DNA of 32,180 bases from Nitriliruptor sp040882075. Lineage in GTDB: Bacteria > Actinomycetota > Nitriliruptoria > Nitriliruptorales > Nitriliruptoraceae. The stretch spans positions 1 through 32,180 of the forward strand of contig NZ_JBBEBZ010000072.1 in assembly GCF_040882075.1 (NCBI RefSeq), given 5' to 3'. This document shows positions 7,892 through 16,468 of this stretch, piece by piece. The notes beneath the pieces were generated by a model. The model ran no database searches, was not told the DNA's origin, and saw only the letters and a program-made list of their open reading frames with translations. Within the stretch, counting starts at the first letter, position 1. Each line of letters begins with the position of its first letter. Position numbers and translations under genes: made by a program.

Positions 7892-7932
7892 GTTCAGGTT
7901 CGGCCGAGGTTCCGCGCGCTCCCCGTTCAGGT
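7892..7932. repeat. Pair of 8-bp direct repeats (GTTCAGGT) between sigma gene and fbiC
   Basis: GTTCAGGT occurs at 7892-7899 and 7925-7932, 33 bases apart (three helical turns); the second copy covers the fbiC stop codon. On the minus strand the same interval carries GGAACC and two GAACCT units. Direct repeats at whole-turn spacing just upstream of a sigma gene could be an operator or an ECF -35 (GGAAC) region, but the evidence is thin. Confidence 0.3.
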
Positions 7933-10569
7933 GCGGGCGGAAACGCGGCCGTACAACGTGGTGCGCTCGGCCACCGGGCGGCCGGCGGCGGTCGCCACCG
8001 CGCGGAGCGACTCCGGCGTCTGCGCGATGCCGTGGTCCGCGCCGGCCATGCGCGAGATGGTCTCCTCCATCAGCGTCCCGCCGAGGTCGTTACAGCCCCC
8101 GGCCAGCAGCGTGGCGGCTCGATCCAGACCGAGCTTGACCCACGACAGCTGCACGTTGTCGATGACACCCTGCAGCAGGAGCCGCGCGACGGCGTGGACG
8201 CGACGGGAGTCCTCGAAGGAGGCGCCCGGACGGGCCACGCCCGCCAGGTAGATCGGCGCGAGCTGGTGCACGAACGGCAACGGCACGAACTCGGTGAAGC
8301 CGCCGGTGCGCTCCTGGATCGTCCGCAGCAGCTTGATGTGGGCGACCCAGTGCCGGGGCTCGTCGACGTGGCCGTACATCATCGTCGAGGAGGAGGGGAT
8401 CGCCAGCTCGTGGGCGGTCGTCACCACCTCGATCCACTGGTCCGCGGGCAGCTTGCCCTTGGTCAGCACCCAACGGACCTCGTCGTCCAGGATCTCGGCC
8501 GCGGTCCCGGGGATCGAACCGAGGCCGCGGCGCTTGGCCTCCTCGAGCCACTCCCGCACCGAGATACCGAGCCGGGTCGCGCCGTTGACGATCTCCATCG
8601 GGCTGAAGGCGTGCACGTGGACACCTGGCGCGCGCGCCAGGACCGCGTCGATGACGTCGAAGTAGTAGTCGCCGGGCAGGTCGGGGTGGATCCCACCCTG
8701 CAGGCACACCTCGGTCGCGCCGAGATCGACGGCCTCCGCGACCCGGGCGCCGATCTCGGTCAGCGACAGGTTGTAGGCGTCCGGGTCGTCGCGTCGCTGG
8801 GCGAAGGCGCAGAACCGGCAGCCGGTGTAACAGATGTTGGTGAAGTTGAGGTTCCGGTTCACCACGTAGGTGACCGTGTCCCCCACCCGGTCGGCGCGGA
8901 CCTCGTCCGCGGCGGTGGCCAGGGCCTCGAGCTCCACCCCTGTGGTCTCGAGCAGCAGCAGGGCGTCGCGATCGTCGAGCACCAGCCCGCGCTGCGCCCG
9001 CGCGAGCGCCGCCGTGACCTCCGGACGGATGGCGCTGCGGGCGGGCCCCTCGACCCGCGGCGCGTTCGCGGCCAACACCCCGTCCGCGATCGTGTGCAGG
9101 TCGCCGTACACGGCCCGGTGCAGATCGTCCTCGGCCTGCGCCGACCGGGCGTTGCGTCCGTCCGCCGCCGAGCCGCCGGCCTCGTCACCCGACACCACCG
9201 CGGCCATCGCCTCGGTGAACGTCGTCTCCTCCACCTCCGGGTCCTGCCACGGCTGACCGACCGGGCGCACGTCCGGTCGCGCGAGCCCGTCGGGGCCCGC
9301 GAGGGCCGCCACCGGCGCACGCATCCGTCCGGCCAGCCACGGGTCCGGTTCGCGCGCCCACTCGGGGTAGATCGGCAGACGAGGGGTCAACTCGAAGCCG
9401 TGGTCCGAGGTACGTCGCGCCAACTCGTCGAGGTGGGGCCACGGCGCCTCGGGGTTGACGTGGTCGGGGGTGACCGGGGAGATGCCGCCCCAGTCATCGA
9501 TGCCGGCCCGGAGGATGTCGCCGTACGTGCCGGGCGACAGGTTCGGCGGTGCCTGCACGTGGACGGTGGGGCCGAGCACGACCCGCGCGGTGGCCACCGA
9601 GGCCAGCAGATCCTCGAAGCTCGGTTCGGGGTGGGCCTTCATCGCGGTGTCCGGCTTGGCCCGGAAGTTCTGGACGATCACCTCCTGCAGGTGCCCGTAC
9701 CGACGGTGCGTGGCACGGAGCGCGAGCAGCGTGTCGGCGCGCTCGGGGAGGGTCTCGCCGATGCCGAGCAGCAGGCCGGACGTGAACGGCACCGACAGGC
9801 GTCCGGCGTCCTCGAGGGTGCGCAGGCGCACCTCGGGGTCCTTGTCGGGCGAGTTCCAGTGGGCGTTGCCCTTCTCGAGCAGTCGCCTCGAGGTCGTCTC
9901 GAGCATGAGCCCCATCGACGCCGAGACCGGCTTCAGGGTCGCCAGCTCGGTCCAGGACATCACGCCGGGGTTGAGGTGCGGCAGCAGCCCGGTCGCCTCG
10001 ATCACCTGGATGGCCACGGCGCGCACGTAGGCGAGCGTCGTGTCGTAGCCACGCGCGTCCAACCAGTCCCGGGCGGCGGGGTAGCGCAGCTCCGGCTTGT
10101 CCCCCAGCGTGAACAGGACCTCGGTGCAGCCCGCATCCTGGCCACGCCGGGCGATGTCGACGACCTTGTCGGGCGACAAGAAGGCGGGCACGTCGCCCTT
10201 CGGTGGCCACGCGAACGTGCAGTACCCACAGGTGTCGCGGCACAGGTGGGTGAGCGGGACGAAGACCTTCCGTGAGTAGGTGATCCGTCGCACGCCGTCC
10301 GCGGTCCGGCCCCACCCCGCGGGACGGTCCGCCGAACCCTCGGCGTACCAGGGGGCGCGGTCGCGGACACCCGACGCGATGGCCAGCAGCCGGTCGAGGT
10401 CACCCTGCCGGCAGGTCAGCAGGGACGCGATCTCGTCCCGCGTGAGGGTCCGGCCCTCCTCCGCGCGGTGCAGCGCACGCGGCCGCAGCCGCGCCAGCAC
10501 CTCGGGGCCGGGCGCGAGCCCATCCGGGGATCCGGCGACGCTGGTGGTCCCCTCCGGTCGCTCGCTCAT
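7927..10569 (-). CDS. fbiC: FO synthase FbiC (CofG + CofH fusion)
   Basis: FbiC makes FO, the deazaflavin core of coenzyme F420, from tyrosine and a ribityl-aminouracil in two radical-SAM steps. The 880-residue protein carries both halves: an N-terminal CofG-type domain with the CX3CX2C cluster motif CRDTCGYC (Cys110, 114, 117) and a C-terminal CofH-type domain with CYTGCRFC (Cys580, 584, 587). Separate CofG and CofH occur in archaea and cyanobacteria; the fusion is typical of actinobacteria and the length fits (mycobacterial FbiC is about 856). The ATG at 10569 is supported by GGAGGAG 5 bases upstream. The linker (about residues 395-480) is rich in Ala, Asp and Arg. It is on the minus strand downstream of the fused E1 gene, which separates it from fbiA-fbiB, so the F420 genes are clustered but not one operon. 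Confidence 0.97.
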   Translation of the reverse strand: MSERPEGTTSVAGSPDGLAPGPEVLARLRPRALHRAEEGRTLTRDEIASLLTCRQGDLDRLLAIASGVRDRAPWYAEGSADRPAGWGRTADGVRRITYSRKVFVPLTHLCRDTCGYCTFAWPPKGDVPAFLSPDKVVDIARRGQDAGCTEVLFTLGDKPELRYPAARDWLDARGYDTTLAYVRAVAIQVIEATGLLPHLNPGVMSWTELATLKPVSASMGLMLETTSRRLLEKGNAHWNSPDKDPEVRLRTLEDAGRLSVPFTSGLLLGIGETLPERADTLLALRATHRRYGHLQEVIVQNFRAKPDTAMKAHPEPSFEDLLASVATARVVLGPTVHVQAPPNLSPGTYGDILRAGIDDWGGISPVTPDHVNPEAPWPHLDELARRTSDHGFELTPRLPIYPEWAREPDPWLAGRMRAPVAALAGPDGLARPDVRPVGQPWQDPEVEETTFTEAMAAVVSGDEAGGSAADGRNARSAQAEDDLHRAVYGDLHTIADGVLAANAPRVEGPARSAIRPEVTAALARAQRGLVLDDRDALLLLETTGVELEALATAADEVRADRVGDTVTYVVNRNLNFTNICYTGCRFCAFAQRRDDPDAYNLSLTEIGARVAEAVDLGATEVCLQGGIHPDLPGDYYFDVIDAVLARAPGVHVHAFSPMEIVNGATRLGISVREWLEEAKRRGLGSIPGTAAEILDDEVRWVLTKGKLPADQWIEVVTTAHELAIPSSSTMMYGHVDEPRHWVAHIKLLRTIQERTGGFTEFVPLPFVHQLAPIYLAGVARPGASFEDSRRVHAVARLLLQGVIDNVQLSWVKLGLDRAATLLAGGCNDLGGTLMEETISRMAGADHGIAQTPESLRAVATAAGRPVAERTTLYGRVSART

Positions 10570-10696
10570 CGATGCTCCTCCGAGGTGCCGCCCCGAGCTC
10601 CGACAGCGCGGCGTGACCTGGTGCGTACCCGACCCGGGCGCCGGGCGCCAACCGGGCCCCGCCAGCCTCCCCGCCGAGCTCGCGCCGATCGGACCG

Positions 10697-12934
10697 TCAG
10701 GGCAACGCCCGGACGGCGGCGACGACGTCCTCCTCGGAGACGAGGACCAGGTCCGCTGCGGGCCCGAGCGGGACGTAGCTGTCGTGGGCCCGGACGCTGC
10801 GGAGCGGACCGTGGACGTCGGCTTCCGCGAGGTGGGCGACCACGGCGTCGGCGATGCCTCCGCCGGTGGCCCGGCACTCGTCGACGACCACGACCGCGCC
10901 GCACGCGGCAGCGTGTCGCTCGAGCGCTGCGGTCGGCAACGGGTTCAACCACCGCAGATCGAGGACGCGGCACCGGATGCGGTCGTCCGCCAGCTGACGC
11001 GCGGCCCGGAGCGACAGCCGGACGCCGTTGCCGTAGGTGACGAGGAGCACGTCGTCCGCGTCCGGGTGGTGGACGCCGACCTCACCGGGCAGCAGCACCT
11101 CGCTCGGGTCGGGGTAGCGGGTGGTCCACCCGTCGTCGCCCGCCTCGTACAGGTCGCGTTCGGCGTACAGGGCGATCGGCTCGAGGAAGGCGACGACCCG
11201 TCCGTGGGCGGCAGCGAGGGCGAGGCTGCCCCGCAGCATGCGGGCGGCATCGTCACCCCGCGACGGGACGGCGAGGACCAGCCCCGGGATGTCCCGGAGC
11301 GCCCCGATGGAGTCGTCGTTGTGGAAGTGGCCCCCGAAGCCACGCTGGTAGGCCAGGCCGGCGATCCGCACCACCATGGGTGTGCGGAACCGGCCGTCCG
11401 AGAAGAACGAGGTGGAGCAGGCCTCGCCGCGCAGCTGGTCGAGGGCGTTGTGCAGGTAGGCGAGGTACTGGATCTCCGGGACGGGGAGCTGGCCGAGCAG
11501 CCCCGCACCCTGCGCGAGCCCGAGGACGGTGGTCTCGTCGAGCAGGGTGTCGAAGACCCGTGCCGGTCCGAAGCGCTCCTGGAGGCCGCGCGTCACGCCG
11601 TACACGCCGCCCTTGCGACCGACGTCCTCGCCGAAGACGGTCACCTCGGGCCGCCGCAGCAGCTCGTCGTGGAGGGCGGCGTTGATGTGTGCGCCCAGGG
11701 TCCGTCGCGCGGGGGCGGTGGCCTCCTCGGGCAGCGAGCCCCCGAAGCTGTCGGCGCGCGTCGCGGGGTCGACCGGCTGGCCCACGGCGGCACGGGTCGC
11801 CACCTCGTCGTCCGGCGCGAGCGGCGCGACCACCTCGGCGACCGTCGTCAGCCGCGGTGCTGCGACGGCCGGCGGGGTGAGTTCAGCCACGCGCGCCCGG
11901 ACCGTGGCCACCACCTCGCGCAGCTGCGCCGGGGTCGCGGCGCCCGTGGCCACCAGCTGCCTCGCGGTGCGCACGATGGGGTCGCGCCCCTCGGCGGCCT
12001 CGACCTGTGCCAGGCTCCGGTAGGCGAGCTCGACGTCGCTGCCAGCGTGGCCCCACAGGCGGACGGTCTCGAGGTGGAGCAGGACCGGCACGCGCCGGTC
12101 ACGACACCGGTCGATGGCGGTACCGGTCGCCTCCCAGACGTCGGTCAGTTCGCCGGCGGCTCGCACGTAGTGGAGCCCCGGCAGCCCGCCGAAGGTCTCC
12201 GCGATCCAGCGCGGTGGGGTGTCGACCGAGATGCCGATCCCGTTGTCCTCGCAGACGAACAGGATCGGGACCGGGTTCCCACGCCGCCGCGCCCAGCGAG
12301 CCGCGTTGATCCCCGCGAGCGCGCTGGCGTGGTTGATCGAGGCATCACCGAAGGAGCACGCCACGATGCTGTCGTCCGGGATCGGTAGCTCCACGCCGAC
12401 CCTGGCGGCCCGTCCGATGGTGACCGCGGCGCCGACGGCCTTGGGCAGGTGCGACGCGATCGTCGAGGTCTGGGGCACCACCCACCCCTCGGCGCTGCCC
12501 CAGACCTTGTGGCGGCCTCCGGAGGCGGGGTCCTGCGACGAGGCGGTGAGGCTCAGCAGGGTGTCGCGGACGACGTCGGCACCGGGGATCCGACGGCTGC
12601 GCGCGGCCATGAACCCGCCCGACCGGTAGTGCAGGAAGCACGGATCGGTGACCCGGAGCCGCGCGCCGAGCACCGCGTCGTCCTCGTGACCGGCGCTCGC
12701 GATCGTGTAGTGGCCGTGGCCCTCGGCCTTCAGCCGCCGTGCCGCGACGTCGAGCGCGCGCGAGGTGACCTGATCGGCGAACAGCTCGAGCGCCTGACCC
12801 GCCGTGAGCTCGCTGGCCGCGACCAGACGCTCCCCCGGGTCGAGCGCCCGGGGAGCCGGATCGACCGGTCCCGTCGGATCGGCGATGGCCGCCTCCAACG
12901 CGGCCTCGACGGCTGCGACGCGATCGAGCGACAC
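10697..12934 (-). CDS. Fused alpha/beta thiamine-diphosphate 2-oxoacid dehydrogenase E1 component
   Basis: This 745-residue protein joins an E1-alpha domain (about residues 40-355) and an E1-beta domain (about 412-745), the two subunits of branched-chain 2-oxoacid or pyruvate dehydrogenase E1, which decarboxylate a 2-oxoacid with thiamine diphosphate. In the alpha part the cofactor-binding region is GDASINHASALAGINAA (196-212) through VCEDNGIGIS (227-236). In the beta part GEDVGRKGGVYGVT, FDTLLDET and PEIQYLAYLHNALDQ are conserved, but the position of the usual HSQS active-site loop reads HFHNDDS (536-542). No E2 lipoyl acyltransferase or E3 gene is adjacent, so its partners are elsewhere or it acts alone. 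The start is GTG 12934, with GGAGGAGG at 12942-12949, 7 bases upstream; the open frame further upstream lies antisense to fbiA and is not real. Substrate: branched-chain is the default guess, not proven. Confidence 0.9.
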   Translation of the reverse strand: MSLDRVAAVEAALEAAIADPTGPVDPAPRALDPGERLVAASELTAGQALELFADQVTSRALDVAARRLKAEGHGHYTIASAGHEDDAVLGARLRVTDPCFLHYRSGGFMAARSRRIPGADVVRDTLLSLTASSQDPASGGRHKVWGSAEGWVVPQTSTIASHLPKAVGAAVTIGRAARVGVELPIPDDSIVACSFGDASINHASALAGINAARWARRRGNPVPILFVCEDNGIGISVDTPPRWIAETFGGLPGLHYVRAAGELTDVWEATGTAIDRCRDRRVPVLLHLETVRLWGHAGSDVELAYRSLAQVEAAEGRDPIVRTARQLVATGAATPAQLREVVATVRARVAELTPPAVAAPRLTTVAEVVAPLAPDDEVATRAAVGQPVDPATRADSFGGSLPEEATAPARRTLGAHINAALHDELLRRPEVTVFGEDVGRKGGVYGVTRGLQERFGPARVFDTLLDETTVLGLAQGAGLLGQLPVPEIQYLAYLHNALDQLRGEACSTSFFSDGRFRTPMVVRIAGLAYQRGFGGHFHNDDSIGALRDIPGLVLAVPSRGDDAARMLRGSLALAAAHGRVVAFLEPIALYAERDLYEAGDDGWTTRYPDPSEVLLPGEVGVHHPDADDVLLVTYGNGVRLSLRAARQLADDRIRCRVLDLRWLNPLPTAALERHAAACGAVVVVDECRATGGGIADAVVAHLAEADVHGPLRSVRAHDSYVPLGPAADLVLVSEEDVVAAVRALP

Positions 12935-13066
12935 GCGACCACCTCCTCCGACCGGGCACCGTAGGCGTGGCGGGCGCGTCCCGGCGGGACCGACGCGGGC
13001 CGTAGGGTTCGCGGGCGGAGCGATCGAGGGCGAACCCCGGACGGTGGAGTGACGAGGAGCGGTGTG
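12935..13066. promoter_or_regulatory. Divergent promoter region between the E1 gene and fbiA
   Basis: The two genes point away from each other here. Toward E1, TACGGT (12963-12958, minus) could be a -10, placing the start of transcription just before the GGAGGAGG ribosome-binding site. Toward fbiA, TAGGGT (13003-13008, plus) has the TANNNT form. Neither has a clear -35. GAGGAG at 13054-13059 is the fbiA ribosome-binding site and favours GTG 13067 as start. Confidence 0.35.
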
Positions 13067-14035
13067 GTGTACGCGGTGCTGGCGGGCGGGGTCGGAGCGG
13101 CGCGGTTCCTGCGTGGCCTCACGCGCGTCGTACCCGCCGACGAGGTCGTGGCCATCGTCAACGTCGGCGACGATCTGACGCGCTTCGGCTTGAGGATCTG
13201 CCCCGACCTCGACTCGATCACCTACTGGCTCGGCGGCGTGGTCCACCCAGACCAGCAGTGGGGGCGGGCCGACGAGACGCACGTGGTCGCCGACGAGCTC
13301 GCCCGCTTCGGCCACGACCCGTGGTTCACGCTCGGGGACCGCGATCTCGGGGTCCACCTGCACCGCAGCGCACGCCTCGCGGAGGGTGTCCCGCTGTCGG
13401 TGGTCACCGACGAGGTCCGACGTGCCTTCGGTGTCGAGGTGCAGCTCCTGCCGGCGACCGACGATCCGGTCGAGACCCGCGTCCACACCACCGACGGTCG
13501 GGACCTGCACTTCCAGGAGTACTGGGTGCGTGAACGGGGCGAACCGGAGGTCGGGTCGGTGACGCTGTCCGGCGCGAGCCGGGCGACCGCCGGGCCCGGC
13601 GTCGTCGAGGCCCTGCTCGACGCGGACGCGGTGATCGTCGCCCCGTCGAACCCGGTCGTCTCGGTGGGCACGCTCCTGGCGGTGCCGGGCGTGCTGGAGG
13701 CCGTCCACCAGACCCCGGCGCCCGTCGTCGGCGTCTCGCCGATCGTCGGTGGTGCGGTCGTCCGTGGGATGGCACACCGGCTCCTGCCCGCCGTCGGCGC
13801 CGAGGTGTCGGCCGCCGGGGTCGCCCGCCACTACGGCGCACGTGCCGCCGGGGGCATCCTCGACGGTTGGGTGCTCGACCGACGCGACGAACGCGAGGTC
13901 GAGGAGGTACGCGCCCTCGGGATCGGGGCCCGCTCGGTCGACACGATGATGGACGACCCGGACGTCGCCGCTGCGCTCGCACGCACGTGCCTGGACCTCG
14001 CCGCGGAGCTCGCGGCGGATCAGGAGCCGACGTGA
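13067..14035 (+). CDS. fbiA: 2-phospho-L-lactate/PEP transferase FbiA (CofD)
   Basis: FbiA joins the phosphoenolpyruvate (or phospholactate) moiety of its GPP-activated donor to FO, giving dehydro-F420-0 (or F420-0). The protein opens with the family signature LAGGVGAARFLRGL, followed by NVGDDLTRFGLRICPDLDSI and the TYWLGGV stretch, and later SNPVVSVGTLLAVPGV and VGVSPIVGG, all typical CofD motifs. At 322 residues it matches the family length. I prefer GTG 13067, with GAGGAG 7 bases upstream; GTG 13064 (spacing 4) and GTG 13049 (six residues longer) are also in frame. It overlaps fbiB by 4 bp (GTGA), as in a coupled operon. The guanylyl/PEP-activating partner FbiD (CofC) is not in the window. 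Confidence 0.96.
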   Translation: MYAVLAGGVGAARFLRGLTRVVPADEVVAIVNVGDDLTRFGLRICPDLDSITYWLGGVVHPDQQWGRADETHVVADELARFGHDPWFTLGDRDLGVHLHRSARLAEGVPLSVVTDEVRRAFGVEVQLLPATDDPVETRVHTTDGRDLHFQEYWVRERGEPEVGSVTLSGASRATAGPGVVEALLDADAVIVAPSNPVVSVGTLLAVPGVLEAVHQTPAPVVGVSPIVGGAVVRGMAHRLLPAVGAEVSAAGVARHYGARAAGGILDGWVLDRRDEREVEEVRALGIGARSVDTMMDDPDVAAALARTCLDLAAELAADQEPT

Positions 14036-15390
14036 GCGGCCCGTCGACCCCTCCGAGGCGCCACCTCGAGGCGATCGCACTGCCGACCCCGGTGCGCTTC
14101 ACCGAGGGTGACGACCTGGTCACGGCGATCGCGGACGCGGCGGACGCCGCCGGGGTCGAGCTCCGCGACGGCGACGTCATCTGCGTCGCGTCGAAGGTGG
14201 TGAGCCTCGTCGAGGGGGCGCTCGTCGACCTGCCGGACGCGGACGACCCGCGCGCGGCGCGCCGCGAGCTCGCTCGCCGCGAGGCGGTGCGCATCGTGGC
14301 CGACACGCCCGGTGTGCTCGTGATCGAGACCCGGCACGGCTTCGTCTCCGCCAACGGTGGGATCGACGCCTCGAACGTCGCGGACGACGACGGCCCGGCC
14401 CGAGCCCTGCTCCTGCCGATCGACCCCGACGCGTCCGCGGACAGGCTCCGCGGACAGCTGACCGCGCGCTTCGGCGTCGAACTCGGCGTGATCGTCACCG
14501 ACACCTTCGGTCGCCCCTGGCGTCTCGGACAGACCGAGGTCGCGCTCGGCGTCGCCGGGACGGCTGCGCTGCGGGACGAACGCGGCAGCACCGACCTCGA
14601 CGGCGCCGTCCTCGAGGTCACCGAGGCGGCGATCGCCGACGAGGTCGCCGGCATCGCCGACCTCGTGCGGTCCAAGGCCAGCGGGACACCGTTCGTGGTG
14701 GTCCGCGGGCTGGACCCGGACGTCCCGCACGGCACCGGACGGGACCTCGTGCGGCCGCCCGAGCAGGACCTGTTCCGGTCCGGCGGCCCGACGGCCGCGG
14801 AGTCCGCGGTCGGTGCTCGCCGGACGGTCCGCCGCTTCGATCCCGACCGGCCGGTCCCACCCACGGCCCTGCGTGCCGCGGTCGCGGCCGCTGCCACGGC
14901 CCCCGCCCCCCACCACACGCGTCCGTGGCGGTTCCTACGGCTGCGGCCGGAGACGCGGACCCGGTTGCTCGACGCGATGGCCGAACGGTGGCGCGCGGAC
15001 CTCGCCGGGGACGGGCTCGACGGTGACCGCATCGAACGGCGGATCACACGGTCGGATGCGGTGCTCCGCGTCGCTCCCGAGCTGCTGCTCCCCGGGGTCG
15101 TGCTCGACGGCGCTCACCACTACCCGGATGAGCGACGCGCCGCGGCCGAGCGGGACCTGTTCCTGCTGTCGGGAGGCGCCGCGCTGCAGAACCTGCAGGT
15201 CGTCCTGGCCGCGCACGGGCTCGGTAGCGCGTGGATCTCCTCGACCGTCTTCTGCGTCGACACGGTGCGCGCGGAGCTCGCCCTGCCCGACACCTGGGTG
15301 CCGACCGGCATGCTCGCCGTCGGCTACCCGGCCACCTCGCCACCACCCCGTGAGCCGGTCGACACCGACCACCTGCTGGTCGAACGCTGA
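14032..15390 (+). CDS. fbiB: F420-0:gamma-glutamyl ligase / FMN reductase FbiB (CofE + nitroreductase fusion)
   Basis: FbiB adds the poly-gamma-glutamate tail to F420-0 and, through its C-terminal FMN domain, reduces dehydro-F420-0. Residues 1-245 form the CofE ligase domain with GIDASN (110-115) and DTFGRPWRLGQTEVA (157-171). Residues about 255-452 are a nitroreductase-fold domain, starting ARRTVRRFD, with HHTRPWRF as FMN-binding loop and GLGSAWISS near the end. Length 452 compares well with the 448 residues of M. tuberculosis FbiB. The GTG at 14032 shares GTGA with the fbiA stop, so fbiA and fbiB should be co-translated. The fused form is typical of actinobacteria. Confidence 0.96.
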   Translation: MSGPSTPPRRHLEAIALPTPVRFTEGDDLVTAIADAADAAGVELRDGDVICVASKVVSLVEGALVDLPDADDPRAARRELARREAVRIVADTPGVLVIETRHGFVSANGGIDASNVADDDGPARALLLPIDPDASADRLRGQLTARFGVELGVIVTDTFGRPWRLGQTEVALGVAGTAALRDERGSTDLDGAVLEVTEAAIADEVAGIADLVRSKASGTPFVVVRGLDPDVPHGTGRDLVRPPEQDLFRSGGPTAAESAVGARRTVRRFDPDRPVPPTALRAAVAAAATAPAPHHTRPWRFLRLRPETRTRLLDAMAERWRADLAGDGLDGDRIERRITRSDAVLRVAPELLLPGVVLDGAHHYPDERRAAAERDLFLLSGGAALQNLQVVLAAHGLGSAWISSTVFCVDTVRAELALPDTWVPTGMLAVGYPATSPPPREPVDTDHLLVER

Positions 15391-15454
15391 GGCACGACCT
15401 CGCCGCCGGACCCGCCCGCCGACGGGTGCCGACGGGTGCCGGGCCAGCCGTCGG

Positions 15455-15460
15455 TACGCT
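15455..15460 (+). promoter_or_regulatory. Possible -10 element for the DUF3105 gene
   Basis: TACGCT, 38 bases before the GTG at 15499, has the TANNNT form and would give a leader of about 32 bases including GAGG 7 bases before the start. No clear -35 exists. Just upstream GACGGGTGCC is repeated in tandem (15421-15440). No sure terminator for fbiB is visible in 15391-15454. Confidence 0.25.
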
Positions 15461-15498
15461 GCCGCCTCCCGTGTGTGCACCAACGATGAGGTCTCCCC

Positions 15499-16416
15499 GT
15501 GGCTGAGCGCGAACGTCTGACCAACAAGGAACGCCGCGCGGCGTCCCGTGATGAGCGCAAGCGCAAGGAAGCCGAGGCCGCCCAGAAGGCCAAGAAGGCC
15601 CAGCTGCGCAACGGCGCCATCACGGTCGTGGTCGTCGCCCTGGTCGGTCTGCTGGCCTTCCAGGCCTTCCGCCCCGACCCCCGCAACCTCGACGAGGCCA
15701 TCCTGGTCAGCGCCGAAGCTGCGGAGGAGGCCCAGGCCGCTGCCGGCTGCGAGGTCATCGTCGAACGTGAACCGCTGCCGGACCGGTTCCACTTCGAGGC
15801 CGCCGCCGCGCCGGAAGCGGACGCGATCTACACCGACGTGCGGCCGACCCACTCGGGCCCGCACAACGTGCAGGTCACCCCGGTCGCTCCGGACGGGTAC
15901 TCGCGCCCGATCGACGAGCGGTCGAGCACCCACAACCTCGAGCACGGGGCGATCATCGTCTGGCACGCCGAGGACGGCGACGTCGACGGTGGCCAGATCG
16001 ACGACTGGGCCGCGACCCTGAACGCCAACGGCTTCGGGAACCGCTCGGAGCTGTCCGGCGCGGCGGTCCTGTCCGCGCCGTACGGCGGCGAGATCACCTC
16101 GGGCAAGCCGGTCGCGTTCCGCGCCTGGGGCACCGCGATGGACTGCGACACCTTCGACGAGGACGTCGCCAACGCGTTCGTCGCCCGCAACTTCGGCACC
16201 CGCGGGATCGGCCCGGAACGGACCTTCGCGCCCTACCCGGAGGAGGCCCTCGACTTCAGCGACGCCGAGGTGGACGACACCACCGAGGAGGAGGCCCCGA
16301 TCGAGGGCGACGAGCCGGACACCGCCTCCAAGGACGAGCTCGAGGACGAGGTCGGCGAGGAGAGCGTCGAGGACGCCACCGACGAGCTCGAGTCCGAGGA
16401 CGACACCGACAGCTGA
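15499..16416 (+). CDS. DUF3105 membrane-anchored protein with long acidic tail
   Basis: The 305-residue protein has a highly charged, helical N-terminus (residues 1-37, rich in Lys, Arg, Glu, Ala; probably a short coiled coil), one membrane segment (about 39-57) and an extracytoplasmic domain carrying the DUF3105 hallmarks PTHSGPHN (116-123) and THNLEHGAIIVWH (144-156). Function of the family is unknown; the conserved His, Asn and Glu look like a metal or active site. After the domain, about residues 258-305 are almost entirely Glu, Asp, Ser and Thr, unlike the compact DUF3105 domain. The GTG start is the first with GAGG upstream. The gene follows fbiB on the same strand but with a 108-bp gap, so a separate transcript is likely. 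A hairpin at 16433-16461 ends it. Confidence 0.85.
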   Translation: MAERERLTNKERRAASRDERKRKEAEAAQKAKKAQLRNGAITVVVVALVGLLAFQAFRPDPRNLDEAILVSAEAAEEAQAAAGCEVIVEREPLPDRFHFEAAAAPEADAIYTDVRPTHSGPHNVQVTPVAPDGYSRPIDERSSTHNLEHGAIIVWHAEDGDVDGGQIDDWAATLNANGFGNRSELSGAAVLSAPYGGEITSGKPVAFRAWGTAMDCDTFDEDVANAFVARNFGTRGIGPERTFAPYPEEALDFSDAEVDDTTEEEAPIEGDEPDTASKDELEDEVGEESVEDATDELESEDDTDS

Positions 16417-16432
16417 CCCGTCCGCGTCACCC

Positions 16433-16461
16433 GGGACCCCGCCGCAGGTCGGCGGGGTCCC
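16433..16461. terminator. Bidirectional hairpin terminator between DUF3105 and the polysaccharide operon
   Basis: Bases 16433-16444 (GGGACCCCGCCG) pair perfectly with 16450-16461 around a 5-base loop, a 12-bp GC-rich stem. It sits 17 bases past the DUF3105 stop and 8 bases past the stop of the last gene of the opposing operon, so it would end transcription from both sides. There is no T-run. Confidence 0.8.
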
Positions 16462-16468
16462 GTGCGTC

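Noticed and set aside
7717..10275. Plus-strand open frame of about 850 codons opposite fbiC
   Set aside because: Antisense shadow of fbiC; low-complexity His/Arg/Gly/Asp composition, no motif.
10570..10696. Terminator between the E1 gene and fbiC
   Set aside because: Several overlapping short GC palindromes (around 10630-10660) but no single stem longer than about 5-6 bp; co-transcription of E1 and fbiC remains possible.
12935..14080. Upstream extension of the E1 reading frame to 14080
   Set aside because: It lies antisense to fbiA, is low complexity, and the strong ribosome-binding site at 12942-12949 marks the real start at 12934.
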